NCBI GenBank assembly: GCA_023415635.1
Contig: JAEZJV010000050.1
Location: 1 to 63,833, forward strand
DNA from: Bacillota bacterium
GTDB lineage: Bacteria > Bacillota > Clostridia > Lachnospirales > Lachnospiraceae
Length of the DNA: 63,833 bases
Direction: 5' to 3'
In this document: positions 26,463 through 34,761 of the stretch, in pieces
How the letters are laid out: each line of letters begins with the position of its first letter
Position numbering within the stretch: position 1 is the first letter of the stretch
Translations under genes and position numbers: made by a program
The notes under the pieces: generated by a model
What the model was told of the DNA's origin: nothing
The model's input: only the letters and a program-made list of their open reading frames with translations
Database searches by the model: none

Positions 26463-27660
26463 AAATATCAGCTTAAAAGTTCTGTCCATTATTCTTGCCG
26501 CCTTTTTATGGCTTGTAATCACCAATGTGGATGATCCCATTACCAGAGTGCCTTTCGATAATGTAAAGGTTAAGATACTGAATGAGGATGCCATCACATC
26601 CCAGGGTAAGGTTTACGAGATATTAGAAGGAGCTGCGATAGATTTTACAGTGGCAGCCAGAAGATCGATTGCGGACAATTTAGCTGTATCTGATTTTGAA
26701 GTGACGGCGAATTTTGCGAAGCTGTCGAATGTCAATGCTGTCACAATCGATATAAAATGCCCCCGTTACGGCGATGAAGTAACTGTAACAGACGGATTAT
26801 ATCAGGTTCTTAAGATCAACCTGGAGGAAAAGGTAGATAAGAATTTTAAGGTTACAGTTGTAACAAAGGGTACTCCTGCAGAGGGCTATTGTGTCGGTGA
26901 GAAGACGGCAAGCACGATTATTACGGTAACAGGTCCAAAAAGCAAGATAGAACGCATTAATGAAATTGTTGCAGAAGTAAATGTGGCAGATGCCTCAGAA
27001 AATTTCCGCAGTTTTGAGAAGCTGAAAGCTATGGATAAGGATGAGAATGAGATCGACGCCTCCAATTTAAGCTTCAGTGAAAGCTTTGCTACCATCAACA
27101 TCAGTATTTATCAGACAAGAAAGATTGATTTAATGATCGTAACCAAAGGAATTCCTGCCAACGGTTATGTGGTGACCAATGTGGATTATGAACCTAAGAC
27201 GATAGAGGTAGCTGGTAAATATAATGTATTGGATAAAGTGAAGAATCTTACAATTGAGGAAGATGTCAGTGGTGCACGAGAAAATATTGAAAAGGAAATT
27301 AATCTCTCCGAGCAGTTGGAGGAGGGTTTAATTCTTGTGGGTGAGGATCAAACAGCAGCAGTGAACATCACCATTGAGAAGGCTGAAATAAAGGAAATAA
27401 CGGTATGGCCTGCAGATATTGAGATTAGAGGACTGAGTCTGTTAAATGATGCGACCTTACTTACCACCGGACCGATTAATCTGAAGGCAGAAGGACCGGG
27501 AAAGGTATTGAAGAGTCTGAACCGAACTAATCTTAAACCATATATTAATTTGAAGGATTATGCTGAAGGTACATATACCGTTCCGATTAAGGCGGATATT
27601 GGAACCGATATATCCTTAACCGGTATTCCAACCGTCAACGTATTCATTACAAGTAAATGA
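26443..27660 (+). CDS. cdaR: CdaR, YbbR-domain regulator of CdaA
   Basis: A 405-residue protein with a short cytoplasmic start, one membrane anchor (SLKVLSIILAAFLWLVITN, about 8-27), and extracellular YbbR repeats. The repeats show as recurring valine-rich segments ending in VTGPKSKIERI and EVAGKYNVLDKV. CdaR proteins bind CdaA and modulate c-di-AMP production. The start overlaps cdaA by 20 bases, so translation is probably coupled. The length fits three to four YbbR repeats. Confidence 0.93.
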   Translation: MKEKLTKNISLKVLSIILAAFLWLVITNVDDPITRVPFDNVKVKILNEDAITSQGKVYEILEGAAIDFTVAARRSIADNLAVSDFEVTANFAKLSNVNAVTIDIKCPRYGDEVTVTDGLYQVLKINLEEKVDKNFKVTVVTKGTPAEGYCVGEKTASTIITVTGPKSKIERINEIVAEVNVADASENFRSFEKLKAMDKDENEIDASNLSFSESFATINISIYQTRKIDLMIVTKGIPANGYVVTNVDYEPKTIEVAGKYNVLDKVKNLTIEEDVSGARENIEKEINLSEQLEEGLILVGEDQTAAVNITIEKAEIKEITVWPADIEIRGLSLLNDATLLTTGPINLKAEGPGKVLKSLNRTNLKPYINLKDYAEGTYTVPIKADIGTDISLTGIPTVNVFITSK

Positions 27661-27689
27661 CAACATTGACCTAAGATAGGAGGTATCTC

Positions 27690-27968
27690 ATGGTTAGCAC
27701 AAAAATAATCATCAATATCCCGGCAGGCCTTCATTTGAGGCCAATCAGTGTCCTATGCAACAGAGCAATTGATTTCAAAGCATCTGTTACGATCAGGATG
27801 GGAGATAAATCCGTAAATGCAAAAAGCGTATTAGGCGTACTGTCTGCATGTGTGAAGCATGGAGATGAGATCGAGTTGATTTGTGAAGGCCCGGATGAAG
27901 CTGAGGCTCTCTCTATTCTGTCCAATATGATAACGAGTGGACTTGGGGACGAATTTATCAAGAAATAA
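27690..27968 (+). CDS. HPr family phosphocarrier protein
   Basis: A 92-residue HPr-like protein. GLHLRP places the phosphorylated His at position 15, and KSVLGV places the regulatory Ser at position 46, as in PTS HPr of Firmicutes. It should accept phosphate from enzyme I and, when Ser46 is phosphorylated, take part in catabolite control. AGGAGG precedes ATG 27690, 29 bases after cdaR. Some residues around His15 differ from classic HPr (NIPAGLHLRP, then ISVLCNRA), so it may be a specialised paralogue rather than the main HPr. Confidence 0.9.
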   Translation: MVSTKIIINIPAGLHLRPISVLCNRAIDFKASVTIRMGDKSVNAKSVLGVLSACVKHGDEIELICEGPDEAEALSILSNMITSGLGDEFIKK

Positions 27969-27977
27969 AAAAATAGA

Positions 27978-28006
27978 TTGCATATAGATACTCAGAATGC
28001 TATAAT
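27978..28006 (+). promoter_or_regulatory. Promoter of leuA
   Basis: TTGCAT at 27978 and TATAAT at 28001, 17 bases apart, with TG before the -10. It starts just after the HPr gene and implies a leuA leader of about 350 bases. Confidence 0.7.
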
Positions 28007-28012
28007 ACAAGA

Positions 28013-28361
28013 CACTATTATTTTAACTTATTATGTCACTTTGCTATTATCTGAAAATATATTCTAAACACCATATTGACAGCAGATACTCACGATTGAC
28101 TTAGGAGGAGCTAATCAGCTATCGGATGGTGTACTCCTATATAAGCACTTTGGTAGATTAAAGCGTTAACAAGATAACTGTGCAGTATGTCAGACTGGCA
28201 TAGTATTATCTTTTATAGAAAGGATCTGATGTGTTTGGGACTCGAGTAGACAATATTAAGTTATTTATTATCAAACGGTACAGCGTGATTTACCGACTCC
28301 GTAGTTAATATGATTGCTTAGGACGCAGAATTTTAATCATATTAATCAGGAGGATATTATT
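28013..28361 (+). promoter_or_regulatory. Long leuA 5' leader with RBS-proximal hairpin and possible short leader ORF
   Basis: About 350 bases without a real gene. TTAATATGATT (28305) and AATCATATTAA (28335) form an 11-base-pair stem directly before the leuA ribosome binding site AGGAGG. TAGGAG/CTCCTA (28102/28134) may form another stem. A tiny frame at 28229-28249 (ATG TGT TTG GGA CTC GAG stop) follows AAGGA and has two leucine codons. The T-box sequence was looked for and not found. Confidence 0.5.
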
Positions 28362-30029
28362 ATGTTAAATTATAAAAGATATCAGAGAAATCCCGTAGTA
28401 GAGTTATCCGAGAGACAATGGCCGGGAAAGCAGATAGAAAAAGCACCAATCTGGTGCAGCGTTGATTTACGAGATGGTAACCAGGCGTTAATCGAACCTA
28501 TGGTTGTAGAAGAGAAAATTGAATTTTTTCAGCTTCTGGTGAAGCTGGGCTTCAAAGAAATTGAGGTGGGCTTTCCTTCCGCTTCCCAGATTGAATTTGA
28601 CTTTTTACGGCAGCTGGTCGATCGTAAATTGATACCCGATGATGTGTCGGTACAGGTTCTGGTACAATGCAGGGAGCATTTGCTGAAGAGAACCTTTGAA
28701 TCGTTGATGGGTGTAAAGCGTGCAATCGTGCATATCTACAATTCCACATCAACCTTACAGAGGGATGTAGTATTTCATATGTCTAGGGAGGAAATCAAGC
28801 AAATTGCTGTTGAAGGAACAAAGCTGGTGAAGGAATACGCAAAGGACTTTCCGGGAGAGATTATCTTAGAATATTCCCCGGAAAGCTTCAGTGGTACTGA
28901 GGTGGATTTTGCACTTGAGATATGTACTGCGGTTCAGGAAATCTGGCAGCCTTCTCCTGAGAATAAGGTTATCTTTAATCTTCCGGCTACAGTCGAGATG
29001 AATACGCCGAATGTATATGCTGACCAGATAGAATGGATGAACCGACATTTCAAGGATCGTGATTCAATCATCTTAAGCGTTCATCCCCATAACGACCGCG
29101 GAACAGGAGTAGCGATTGCCGAACTTGCAATGCTTGCAGGTGCAGACAGAGTGGAAGGAACCTTATTCGGCAATGGGGAAAGAACGGGTAATGTTGATAT
29201 ATTAACCTTAGCATATAATATGTTTTCTCAGGGAATTGACCCTGAGCTGGCAATTGATAATATTAACGAGATTATTGAAGCTTATGAGCGTCTTTGCAAG
29301 ATGAGAGTCCATGAAAGACATCCATACGCTGGAAAACTGGTATTTACTGCCTTTTCAGGTTCTCATCAGGATGCCATCAATAAGGGTGTGAAAGCCATGA
29401 AGGAACGCAACAGCGCTTTCTGGGCAGTACCCTACCTGCCGATTGATCCCTCTGACATCGGAAGGCAATACGAGCCGATTGTTCGAATCAATAGCCAGTC
29501 CGGTAAGGGCGGGGTTGCCTTTATCATGGAGACCTATTTCGGCTTCAAGCTGCCCAAGGGCATGCATAAGGAATTTGCTGATGTTATCCAGAAACTATCC
29601 GAGGTTCAGGGTGAAGTGGCTCCGGATCAGATTATGAGTGAATTCAAAACCTGCTATCTGGAGAAGAAGGAACCCCTTCACTTTAGAAAGTGTAAAATTG
29701 AGGATATGACAGATAAGGACGAATCCCGTACCAGTGTACAGATCCTTTACACCAACCATGGTATTGAAAAGACCTTTGATGCTACCGGTAACGGACCCAT
29801 TGATGCGGTTCAGAACGGCTTAATGAAGGAGCTTGGTATTGACATTAAGGTTCTTGATTATTCAGAACATGCATTGGGCGGAGGAGCGAATGCACAGGCT
29901 GCGGCATATCTTCATATGCTGGATGTGCGTACCGGTAGAACTACCTTTGGTGTAGGAGTAAGCTCCAATATAACAAGAGCCTCCATTCGGGCTATCTTCA
30001 GTGCTCTGAATCGTCTTGGCTTAGAATAA
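28362..30029 (+). CDS. leuA: 2-isopropylmalate synthase LeuA
   Basis: A 555-residue enzyme with WPGKQIEKAPIWCSVDLRDG at the N-terminus (catalytic Arg and metal Asp in DLRDGNQAL), VHPHNDRGTG as the metal-binding HxH, and GNGERTGNVDILTLAYNMF. The C-terminal allosteric domain is present, with a VDYSEH-like segment (LDYSEHALGGGANAQAAAYL). It condenses 2-oxoisovalerate with acetyl-CoA, the first step of leucine synthesis. ATG at 28362 follows AGGAGG. It stands alone between its own promoter and a strong terminator; other leu genes are not in the window. Leucine feedback is expected through the C-terminal domain. Confidence 0.95.
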   Translation: MLNYKRYQRNPVVELSERQWPGKQIEKAPIWCSVDLRDGNQALIEPMVVEEKIEFFQLLVKLGFKEIEVGFPSASQIEFDFLRQLVDRKLIPDDVSVQVLVQCREHLLKRTFESLMGVKRAIVHIYNSTSTLQRDVVFHMSREEIKQIAVEGTKLVKEYAKDFPGEIILEYSPESFSGTEVDFALEICTAVQEIWQPSPENKVIFNLPATVEMNTPNVYADQIEWMNRHFKDRDSIILSVHPHNDRGTGVAIAELAMLAGADRVEGTLFGNGERTGNVDILTLAYNMFSQGIDPELAIDNINEIIEAYERLCKMRVHERHPYAGKLVFTAFSGSHQDAINKGVKAMKERNSAFWAVPYLPIDPSDIGRQYEPIVRINSQSGKGGVAFIMETYFGFKLPKGMHKEFADVIQKLSEVQGEVAPDQIMSEFKTCYLEKKEPLHFRKCKIEDMTDKDESRTSVQILYTNHGIEKTFDATGNGPIDAVQNGLMKELGIDIKVLDYSEHALGGGANAQAAAYLHMLDVRTGRTTFGVGVSSNITRASIRAIFSALNRLGLE

Positions 30030-30050
30030 AAGCGGTTTAAATATAAAATA

Positions 30051-30118
30051 AAGGGTGTTGCGTGTTAGGTTTTCTGAGTCGTGCGGACTAAGAAGGCATA
30101 TCGCCAACACCCTTTTTC
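30051..30118 (+). terminator. Terminator after leuA
   Basis: GGGTGTTG (30053) pairs with CAACACCC (30105), followed by TTTTT; the 44-base loop can fold further. It lies 20 bases after the leuA stop. Confidence 0.85.
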
Positions 30119-30199
30119 CTTCATATACGTTTGAAACGGTATTACATGGCAAAACTATAGGAAATATTGATAGGTTGGAACCGGAAAGGGATGGGTTTC

Positions 30200-30228
30200 T
30201 TGACTTACCTTCCTTAAAATGCTATAAT
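30200..30228 (+). promoter_or_regulatory. Promoter of the cell-wall polymer operon
   Basis: TTGACT at 30200 and TATAAT at 30223 are 17 bases apart, with TGC before the -10. It lies about 55 bases before the first glycosyltransferase gene. Confidence 0.82.
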
Positions 30229-30281
30229 TCCTATACTGTGCTTTCGAATTATAGAATGGTTCCAAGCTAAACGGAGGAGCC

Positions 30282-32627
30282 ATGTTAAAAGCAAGTATTA
30301 TTGTTCCGTATCATAGAGGAGAAGCTTATCTGAGGGATTGCCTGGAAAGCCTGAAGGAGCAGCTAAAACAGATTAATTCTTTATATGACGTAGAAGTTTT
30401 GATCATCTGTGATCATACCGAAGAGGAGGAGCTAAGCGTTCTGTCTGAATATGAAAAAGCATTGCCACTCAGAGTATTTCATCTAGACAAGATGACAGGA
30501 GTAGCTGCAGCCAGAAATATGGGCCTTTGCAGGGCTAAGGGTGAATTTGTTTACTTCCTTGACAGTGACGACTATCTGTATGATAATACCCTAGGGAAAC
30601 TGATCCAGGCTGCAGAAGAACGGAAAGCTGATATTACCTACGGAAAGAGAACCCCTACCTGGCTTGGAAGAAATACCTATCTTGCAAGACTACGGGAACA
30701 GGATAATGAGGATGAGGGATACGAGGAACAGAATACAGCAAGTGACGGAATGGCGGTGGACGGTTCCGACCAGAGCAGTGATGTGCAAGAAGAAGGGACG
30801 GAGGATGCTGTAGAGGATAGTAGTTCGGAGAATGGTTTGACCGATGAGTCAGGGAATAGTGAAGTATCTGAACCTGACTATCAGAAGAAGGCATATCGAT
30901 TTCTTGTTGCCAAAAGAAAAGGAATACGTAACATATCGGTGCTTAATATTCTATTTAGAAGAAGCTTTATTGAAGAATATCGCCTGCGTTTTACTGAGAG
31001 CCTTCAATATTTTTCTGATGTACCGTTTCTTTTGGAAGCTCTATCGAATACGAATAGCTTTTATCCTGTCATGTCATCGATTTATATTAAGAGAAAGCAT
31101 AATGACCCGATTAATTTCCCGTCTCTGTCGCAGGTCAAGGATCCGATGCGGTTTTATGAATTTTTGGATACTTATTTTGATGCCGCAGGAAGAATACCTG
31201 AGGATTCTGAACTCAGACAATTACTTGATAAAAAATATATCGTATATTATACAGAGGTATATGCGCCTAAGCTGAAGCGGAGTAGAAATGATATCTGGCG
31301 TGAGGATAACTTTGAGTGTATACGAAGCATTATTTGTTGTGTCCGACCGGAGACCATAAAGAAGCAAAAGGGCTATAAAAGCCGTATCATTCGGGCTTTG
31401 CTTAATAAGGACAGCAAGAAATCCATCCGAATTGTCACAGCTCACCTGGCAAAACTTAAGCTGAGGCGGATGCTAAAAAATAAAATTGTTTCTATGAAAT
31501 TTCTTTATACCCATTTCTTTCTTCGGTTACCTGTTAGAAGGGACTGGGTTTTATTTGAAAGCTTTTTTGGGAAAAGCTATTCCGATAGTCCTAAGTATAT
31601 CTATGAATACTTATCCCGGCATATGCCCGGTAAGTATCGGATGATTTGGGTAATTAACAGGACTAATAGTAGAATTCCTTATAAACACAAGAGAATCAGG
31701 AGATTTTCGTTGCAGTACTATTATTATATGGCACGCTGCGGCTATATGGTTTTTAACAGCCGGCAACCAGAATGGATGGTGAAGCGGAAGGGATGTAAGT
31801 TTCTACAGACCTGGCATGGAACACCGCTGAAGAAACTGGTTTTTGACATGGAGGAAGTAACCTCGGCAACCCCTAAATACAAGCAGCAGGTCTATAAGCA
31901 ATCGAGAGCCTGGAATTTTCTAATTGCCCCGAATGAATTTTGCAATGAAACCTTTCGTCGTTGCTTCATGTTTAAAAATACGATGCTGACAACCGGATAC
32001 CCGAGAAATGACATACTGCATGCCCCGGATCGGGAGGAAATAGCCGGGAGGCTTAGAAGCAAGCTTGGTATTCCGCTTGATAAGAAGACGGTGCTATATG
32101 CCCCTACCTGGCGGGATGATGAGTTTTACGGTAAAGGCCGGTACAAATTCGAGCTGCATCTGAACCTGGAACTGATGAAGGAACAGCTGGGAAAGGAATA
32201 TGTGGTGCTTCTCAGAACGCATTATTTTATAGCAGATTCCATTGATGTCAGTACTCTACAGGGCTTCGCCTATAATATGTCCTATTATGATGATATCTCA
32301 GAGCTTTATCTGATCTCAGATATTCTGATTACGGACTATTCCTCGGTGTTCTTTGATTATGCCAATTTGAGAAGGCCGATGCTTTTCTTCACCTATGATT
32401 TGGAAAAGTACAGAGATGTTCTTCGAGGATTTTACTTTGATATAGAAAGAGAAGTTCCCGGACCTTTATTATATACTACGGATGAGGTAATTGAAGCGAT
32501 ACGGGATATAGAAAATGTGAATCGTGAATATCGCCAAAGATACGATGAGTTCTATCATAGATTTTGTGATTGGGAAGATGGACATGCAGCGGAAAAAGTG
32601 GTAAAATCAGTTTTTGTAAATGATTAA
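30282..32627 (+). CDS. GT2 glycosyltransferase fused to TagF-type glycerophosphotransferase
   Basis: A 781-residue fusion. The N-terminal GT-A domain has ASIIVPYHRGEAYLRDCL and the metal-binding FLDSDDYLYDN (about 92-102). The C-terminal part (about 420-775) is a CDP-glycerol glycerophosphotransferase domain with QTWHGTPLKKL, GYPRNDIL, YAPTWRDDEFYGKG and ITDYSSVFFDY. It probably adds a sugar and a glycerol-phosphate to a lipid-linked wall polymer on the inner membrane face. An unusual, strongly acidic Asp/Glu/Ser-rich insertion of about 60 residues (about 139-198) interrupts the GT domain. AACGGAGGAGCC precedes the ATG. It opens an operon with an exporter, TagD and further transferases. Confidence 0.9.
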   Translation: MLKASIIVPYHRGEAYLRDCLESLKEQLKQINSLYDVEVLIICDHTEEEELSVLSEYEKALPLRVFHLDKMTGVAAARNMGLCRAKGEFVYFLDSDDYLYDNTLGKLIQAAEERKADITYGKRTPTWLGRNTYLARLREQDNEDEGYEEQNTASDGMAVDGSDQSSDVQEEGTEDAVEDSSSENGLTDESGNSEVSEPDYQKKAYRFLVAKRKGIRNISVLNILFRRSFIEEYRLRFTESLQYFSDVPFLLEALSNTNSFYPVMSSIYIKRKHNDPINFPSLSQVKDPMRFYEFLDTYFDAAGRIPEDSELRQLLDKKYIVYYTEVYAPKLKRSRNDIWREDNFECIRSIICCVRPETIKKQKGYKSRIIRALLNKDSKKSIRIVTAHLAKLKLRRMLKNKIVSMKFLYTHFFLRLPVRRDWVLFESFFGKSYSDSPKYIYEYLSRHMPGKYRMIWVINRTNSRIPYKHKRIRRFSLQYYYYMARCGYMVFNSRQPEWMVKRKGCKFLQTWHGTPLKKLVFDMEEVTSATPKYKQQVYKQSRAWNFLIAPNEFCNETFRRCFMFKNTMLTTGYPRNDILHAPDREEIAGRLRSKLGIPLDKKTVLYAPTWRDDEFYGKGRYKFELHLNLELMKEQLGKEYVVLLRTHYFIADSIDVSTLQGFAYNMSYYDDISELYLISDILITDYSSVFFDYANLRRPMLFFTYDLEKYRDVLRGFYFDIEREVPGPLLYTTDEVIEAIRDIENVNREYRQRYDEFYHRFCDWEDGHAAEKVVKSVFVND

Positions 32628-32660
32628 GTCCAGATATATGCTGGTGTGATGGAGGTAAGT

Positions 32661-33437
32661 TTGAAGAGCGCATGGAAGAATTTTAATAAATATCGTTTTC
32701 TATTGGGGGAGCTTGTAAAGAAGGATATCAAGCTAAAGTACCGCAGATCCTATCTGGGTATTTTCTGGACCCTGCTGGAGCCGCTATTAACGACAGCCGT
32801 TCTGACGGTTGTGTTCTCTAACCTCCTAGGCAGGGGAGGTAAGACATTTCCGGTCTATATTCTAACAGGCAGATTACTATATTCCTTTTTTTCAAATGCT
32901 ACAAAAGCAGCGATGAAGTCGATTCGAAGCAATAGTGCGATGATTAAGAAGGTTTATGTACCGAAGTATATTTATCCCTTTTCTTCAATCCTCTCGAACT
33001 TTGCTATTTTTCTGATATCATTAATTATTCTGCTTCTGGCAGCAGTATTGTTTCGGGTTATGCCAACCTGGTATCTGCTGCAGATTGTTGTGCCTCTTAT
33101 TATGTTATTAGTTCTGTCCATGGGGGTAGGTATGATATTGGCAACATTAGCCGTATTCTTCAGAGACCTGGAATATCTCTGGAGTGTAGCGCTAATGCTG
33201 ATCATGTACACCTGCGGTATTTTTTATCATGTAGAGGATTTAAAGCTGGGAGAGTATGCCTGGATTTTTAACCTAAATCCGCTTTATCTGATTATTGTTA
33301 ATTTCAGGGATGCGGTATTTGGTAATCCCCTGAATCAGGAAGCGCTTATTATATCTGCTGCGTACAGCTTTGGTTCCCTGCTCCTTGGTATCCTGCTGTT
33401 TTACAAAAAGCAAGATGATTTTATCTTAAATATATAA
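32661..33437 (+). CDS. Polysaccharide/teichoic acid ABC exporter permease (TagG-like)
   Basis: A 258-residue ABC-2 type permease with KKDIKLKYRRSYLGIFWTLL at the start and six membrane segments; WTLLEPLLTTAVLTVVFSNL and the FFRDLEYLWSVALML segment are typical of TagG/Wzm. With the ATPase encoded next it should flip lipid-linked polymer across the membrane. The frame opens at GTG 32646, but GGAGG lies at 32651-32655, inside that extension, so TTG at 32661 (MKSAWKNFNKY) is the better start. It follows the GT2-TagF gene by a few dozen bases. Confidence 0.9.
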   Translation: MKSAWKNFNKYRFLLGELVKKDIKLKYRRSYLGIFWTLLEPLLTTAVLTVVFSNLLGRGGKTFPVYILTGRLLYSFFSNATKAAMKSIRSNSAMIKKVYVPKYIYPFSSILSNFAIFLISLIILLLAAVLFRVMPTWYLLQIVVPLIMLLVLSMGVGMILATLAVFFRDLEYLWSVALMLIMYTCGIFYHVEDLKLGEYAWIFNLNPLYLIIVNFRDAVFGNPLNQEALIISAAYSFGSLLLGILLFYKKQDDFILNI

Positions 33438-33474
33438 TTGGTAGAGCGTTACGCCTGGTAGAACGGAGGATTTT

Positions 33475-34227
33475 GTGAAGGAAAAAGTTTTAACGGTTGA
33501 GCATGTCAGTATGAAATTCAACCTGATGGAAAAGAAGGTTGATAATTTAAAGGAATACTTTATTAAGATGGTTAAGAATGAGCTGCGGTATCAGGAATTC
33601 TGGGCGCTTCAGGATATCACTTTTTCTGTGAACAAGGGGGATCGCTTAGGGATTCTCGGACTCAATGGTGCCGGAAAAAGTACGCTCTTGAAGATCATCG
33701 CCGGAGTACTCAAGGCCACGGAAGGAACGGTTAACATCAAGGGCAAAATCGTACCCTTATTGGAGCTGGGTGCAGGCTTTGATCCCCAATATACCGGAGC
33801 TGAGAATATCTATCTGTATGGAGCGGTACTGGGATATTCGAAGGATTTTATCAGGGAAAAATACGATGAGATTGTAGCCTTTTCTGAACTTGGGGATTTT
33901 ATCAATGTTCCTGTAAAGAATTACTCCTCCGGTATGAAGGCAAGACTTGGATTTTCCATTGCAACCATTGTAGAACCGGAGGTCCTGATTTTGGATGAGG
34001 TATTATCCGTTGGTGATGCAAAGTTCAAGAAGAAGAGTGAGAAGAAGATTAAGGCGATGTTTGATAAAGGAGTTACGGTACTGTTCGTCTCCCACTCTTT
34101 GGAGCAGGTTAACCGCCTGTGTAACTGTGCAATTCTGCTGGAGAAGGGTAAACTGATTGCCAAGGGAAAGGTCAGTGATGTAAGTGCAATTTATGAAGCT
34201 AAGATCAATGATACAGAGAATAATTAA
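33475..34227 (+). CDS. Polysaccharide/teichoic acid ABC exporter ATPase (TagH-like)
   Basis: A 250-residue ABC ATPase with Walker A GLNGAGKSTLLK, signature YSSGMKARLGFS and Walker B VLILDEVLSVGD, and the SHSLEQV switch His. The SGMKARL signature is the form used by TagH/Wzt exporters. The N-terminal FNLMEKKVDNLKEYF segment before the ATPase core is typical of the family; the long C-terminal domain of B. subtilis TagH is missing, so it is the short form. GTG at 33475 follows GGAGG. It pairs with the permease immediately upstream. Confidence 0.93.
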   Translation: MKEKVLTVEHVSMKFNLMEKKVDNLKEYFIKMVKNELRYQEFWALQDITFSVNKGDRLGILGLNGAGKSTLLKIIAGVLKATEGTVNIKGKIVPLLELGAGFDPQYTGAENIYLYGAVLGYSKDFIREKYDEIVAFSELGDFINVPVKNYSSGMKARLGFSIATIVEPEVLILDEVLSVGDAKFKKKSEKKIKAMFDKGVTVLFVSHSLEQVNRLCNCAILLEKGKLIAKGKVSDVSAIYEAKINDTENN

Positions 34228-34334
34228 GGTATAGTTGCTATGGATACCGAATGGAGCAAATCATAATGAATTGTCATCATCGAAAGGAGGAAAACGTTCC
34301 GGGAAACTGGATTTAAGAGGAGCGCGAAATTTGA

Positions 34335-34742
34335 ATGAAGAAAGTTATTACTTATGGTACTTACGATTTATTGCATGTTGGTCACATTAATCTGTTAAGG
34401 AGGGCGAGGGAGCTGGGGGATTATCTTGTTGTGGTTCTCTCCTCCGATGAGTTCAATGCGATTAAGCATAAGACAGCTTATCACTGCTATGAGGATAGGA
34501 AAATCATCCTGGAGGCAATTAAGTATGTGGATGAAGTTCTTCCGGAATATACCTGGGAGCAGAAGATCCAGGATGTGGTCGATAATCAAATTGATGTATT
34601 TGTAATGGGAGATGACTGGAAGGGCCAATTTGACTTTCTTAAGGATTATTGTGAGGTAGTATATCTTCCACGTACGGAAGGTATTTCTACAACTAAGATC
34701 AAGCAGGATCTTAATCTTGGTGTGCCGAAGAAATCCGAATAG
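34335..34742 (+). CDS. tagD: Glycerol-3-phosphate cytidylyltransferase TagD
   Basis: A 135-residue cytidylyltransferase with GTYDLLHVGHINLLRRA, containing the HxGH nucleotide site, and the C-terminal RTEGISTTKIK signature. It makes CDP-glycerol from glycerol-3-phosphate and CTP, the donor for the glycerophosphotransferases around it. Length matches the family (about 130). A run of purine-rich sequence with AGGAGCG is found before the ATG. The 107-base gap from the ATPase gene has no clear terminator. Confidence 0.96.
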   Translation: MKKVITYGTYDLLHVGHINLLRRARELGDYLVVVLSSDEFNAIKHKTAYHCYEDRKIILEAIKYVDEVLPEYTWEQKIQDVVDNQIDVFVMGDDWKGQFDFLKDYCEVVYLPRTEGISTTKIKQDLNLGVPKKSE

Positions 34743-34761
34743 AGGAGAATGAGGGTTGTCC

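Noticed and set aside
24001..28000. c-di-AMP riboswitch near cdaA
   Set aside because: The leader before the operon is under 60 bases and no ydaO-type conserved core was seen.
28013..28361. T-box riboswitch ahead of leuA
   Set aside because: The conserved GGGTGGnACCGCG antiterminator sequence and the Stem I AGTA element were looked for and not found; only simple stems are present.
30655..30894. Minus-strand frame opposite the acidic insertion
   Set aside because: It is the complement of the Asp/Glu/Ser-rich coding stretch and arises from its base composition.
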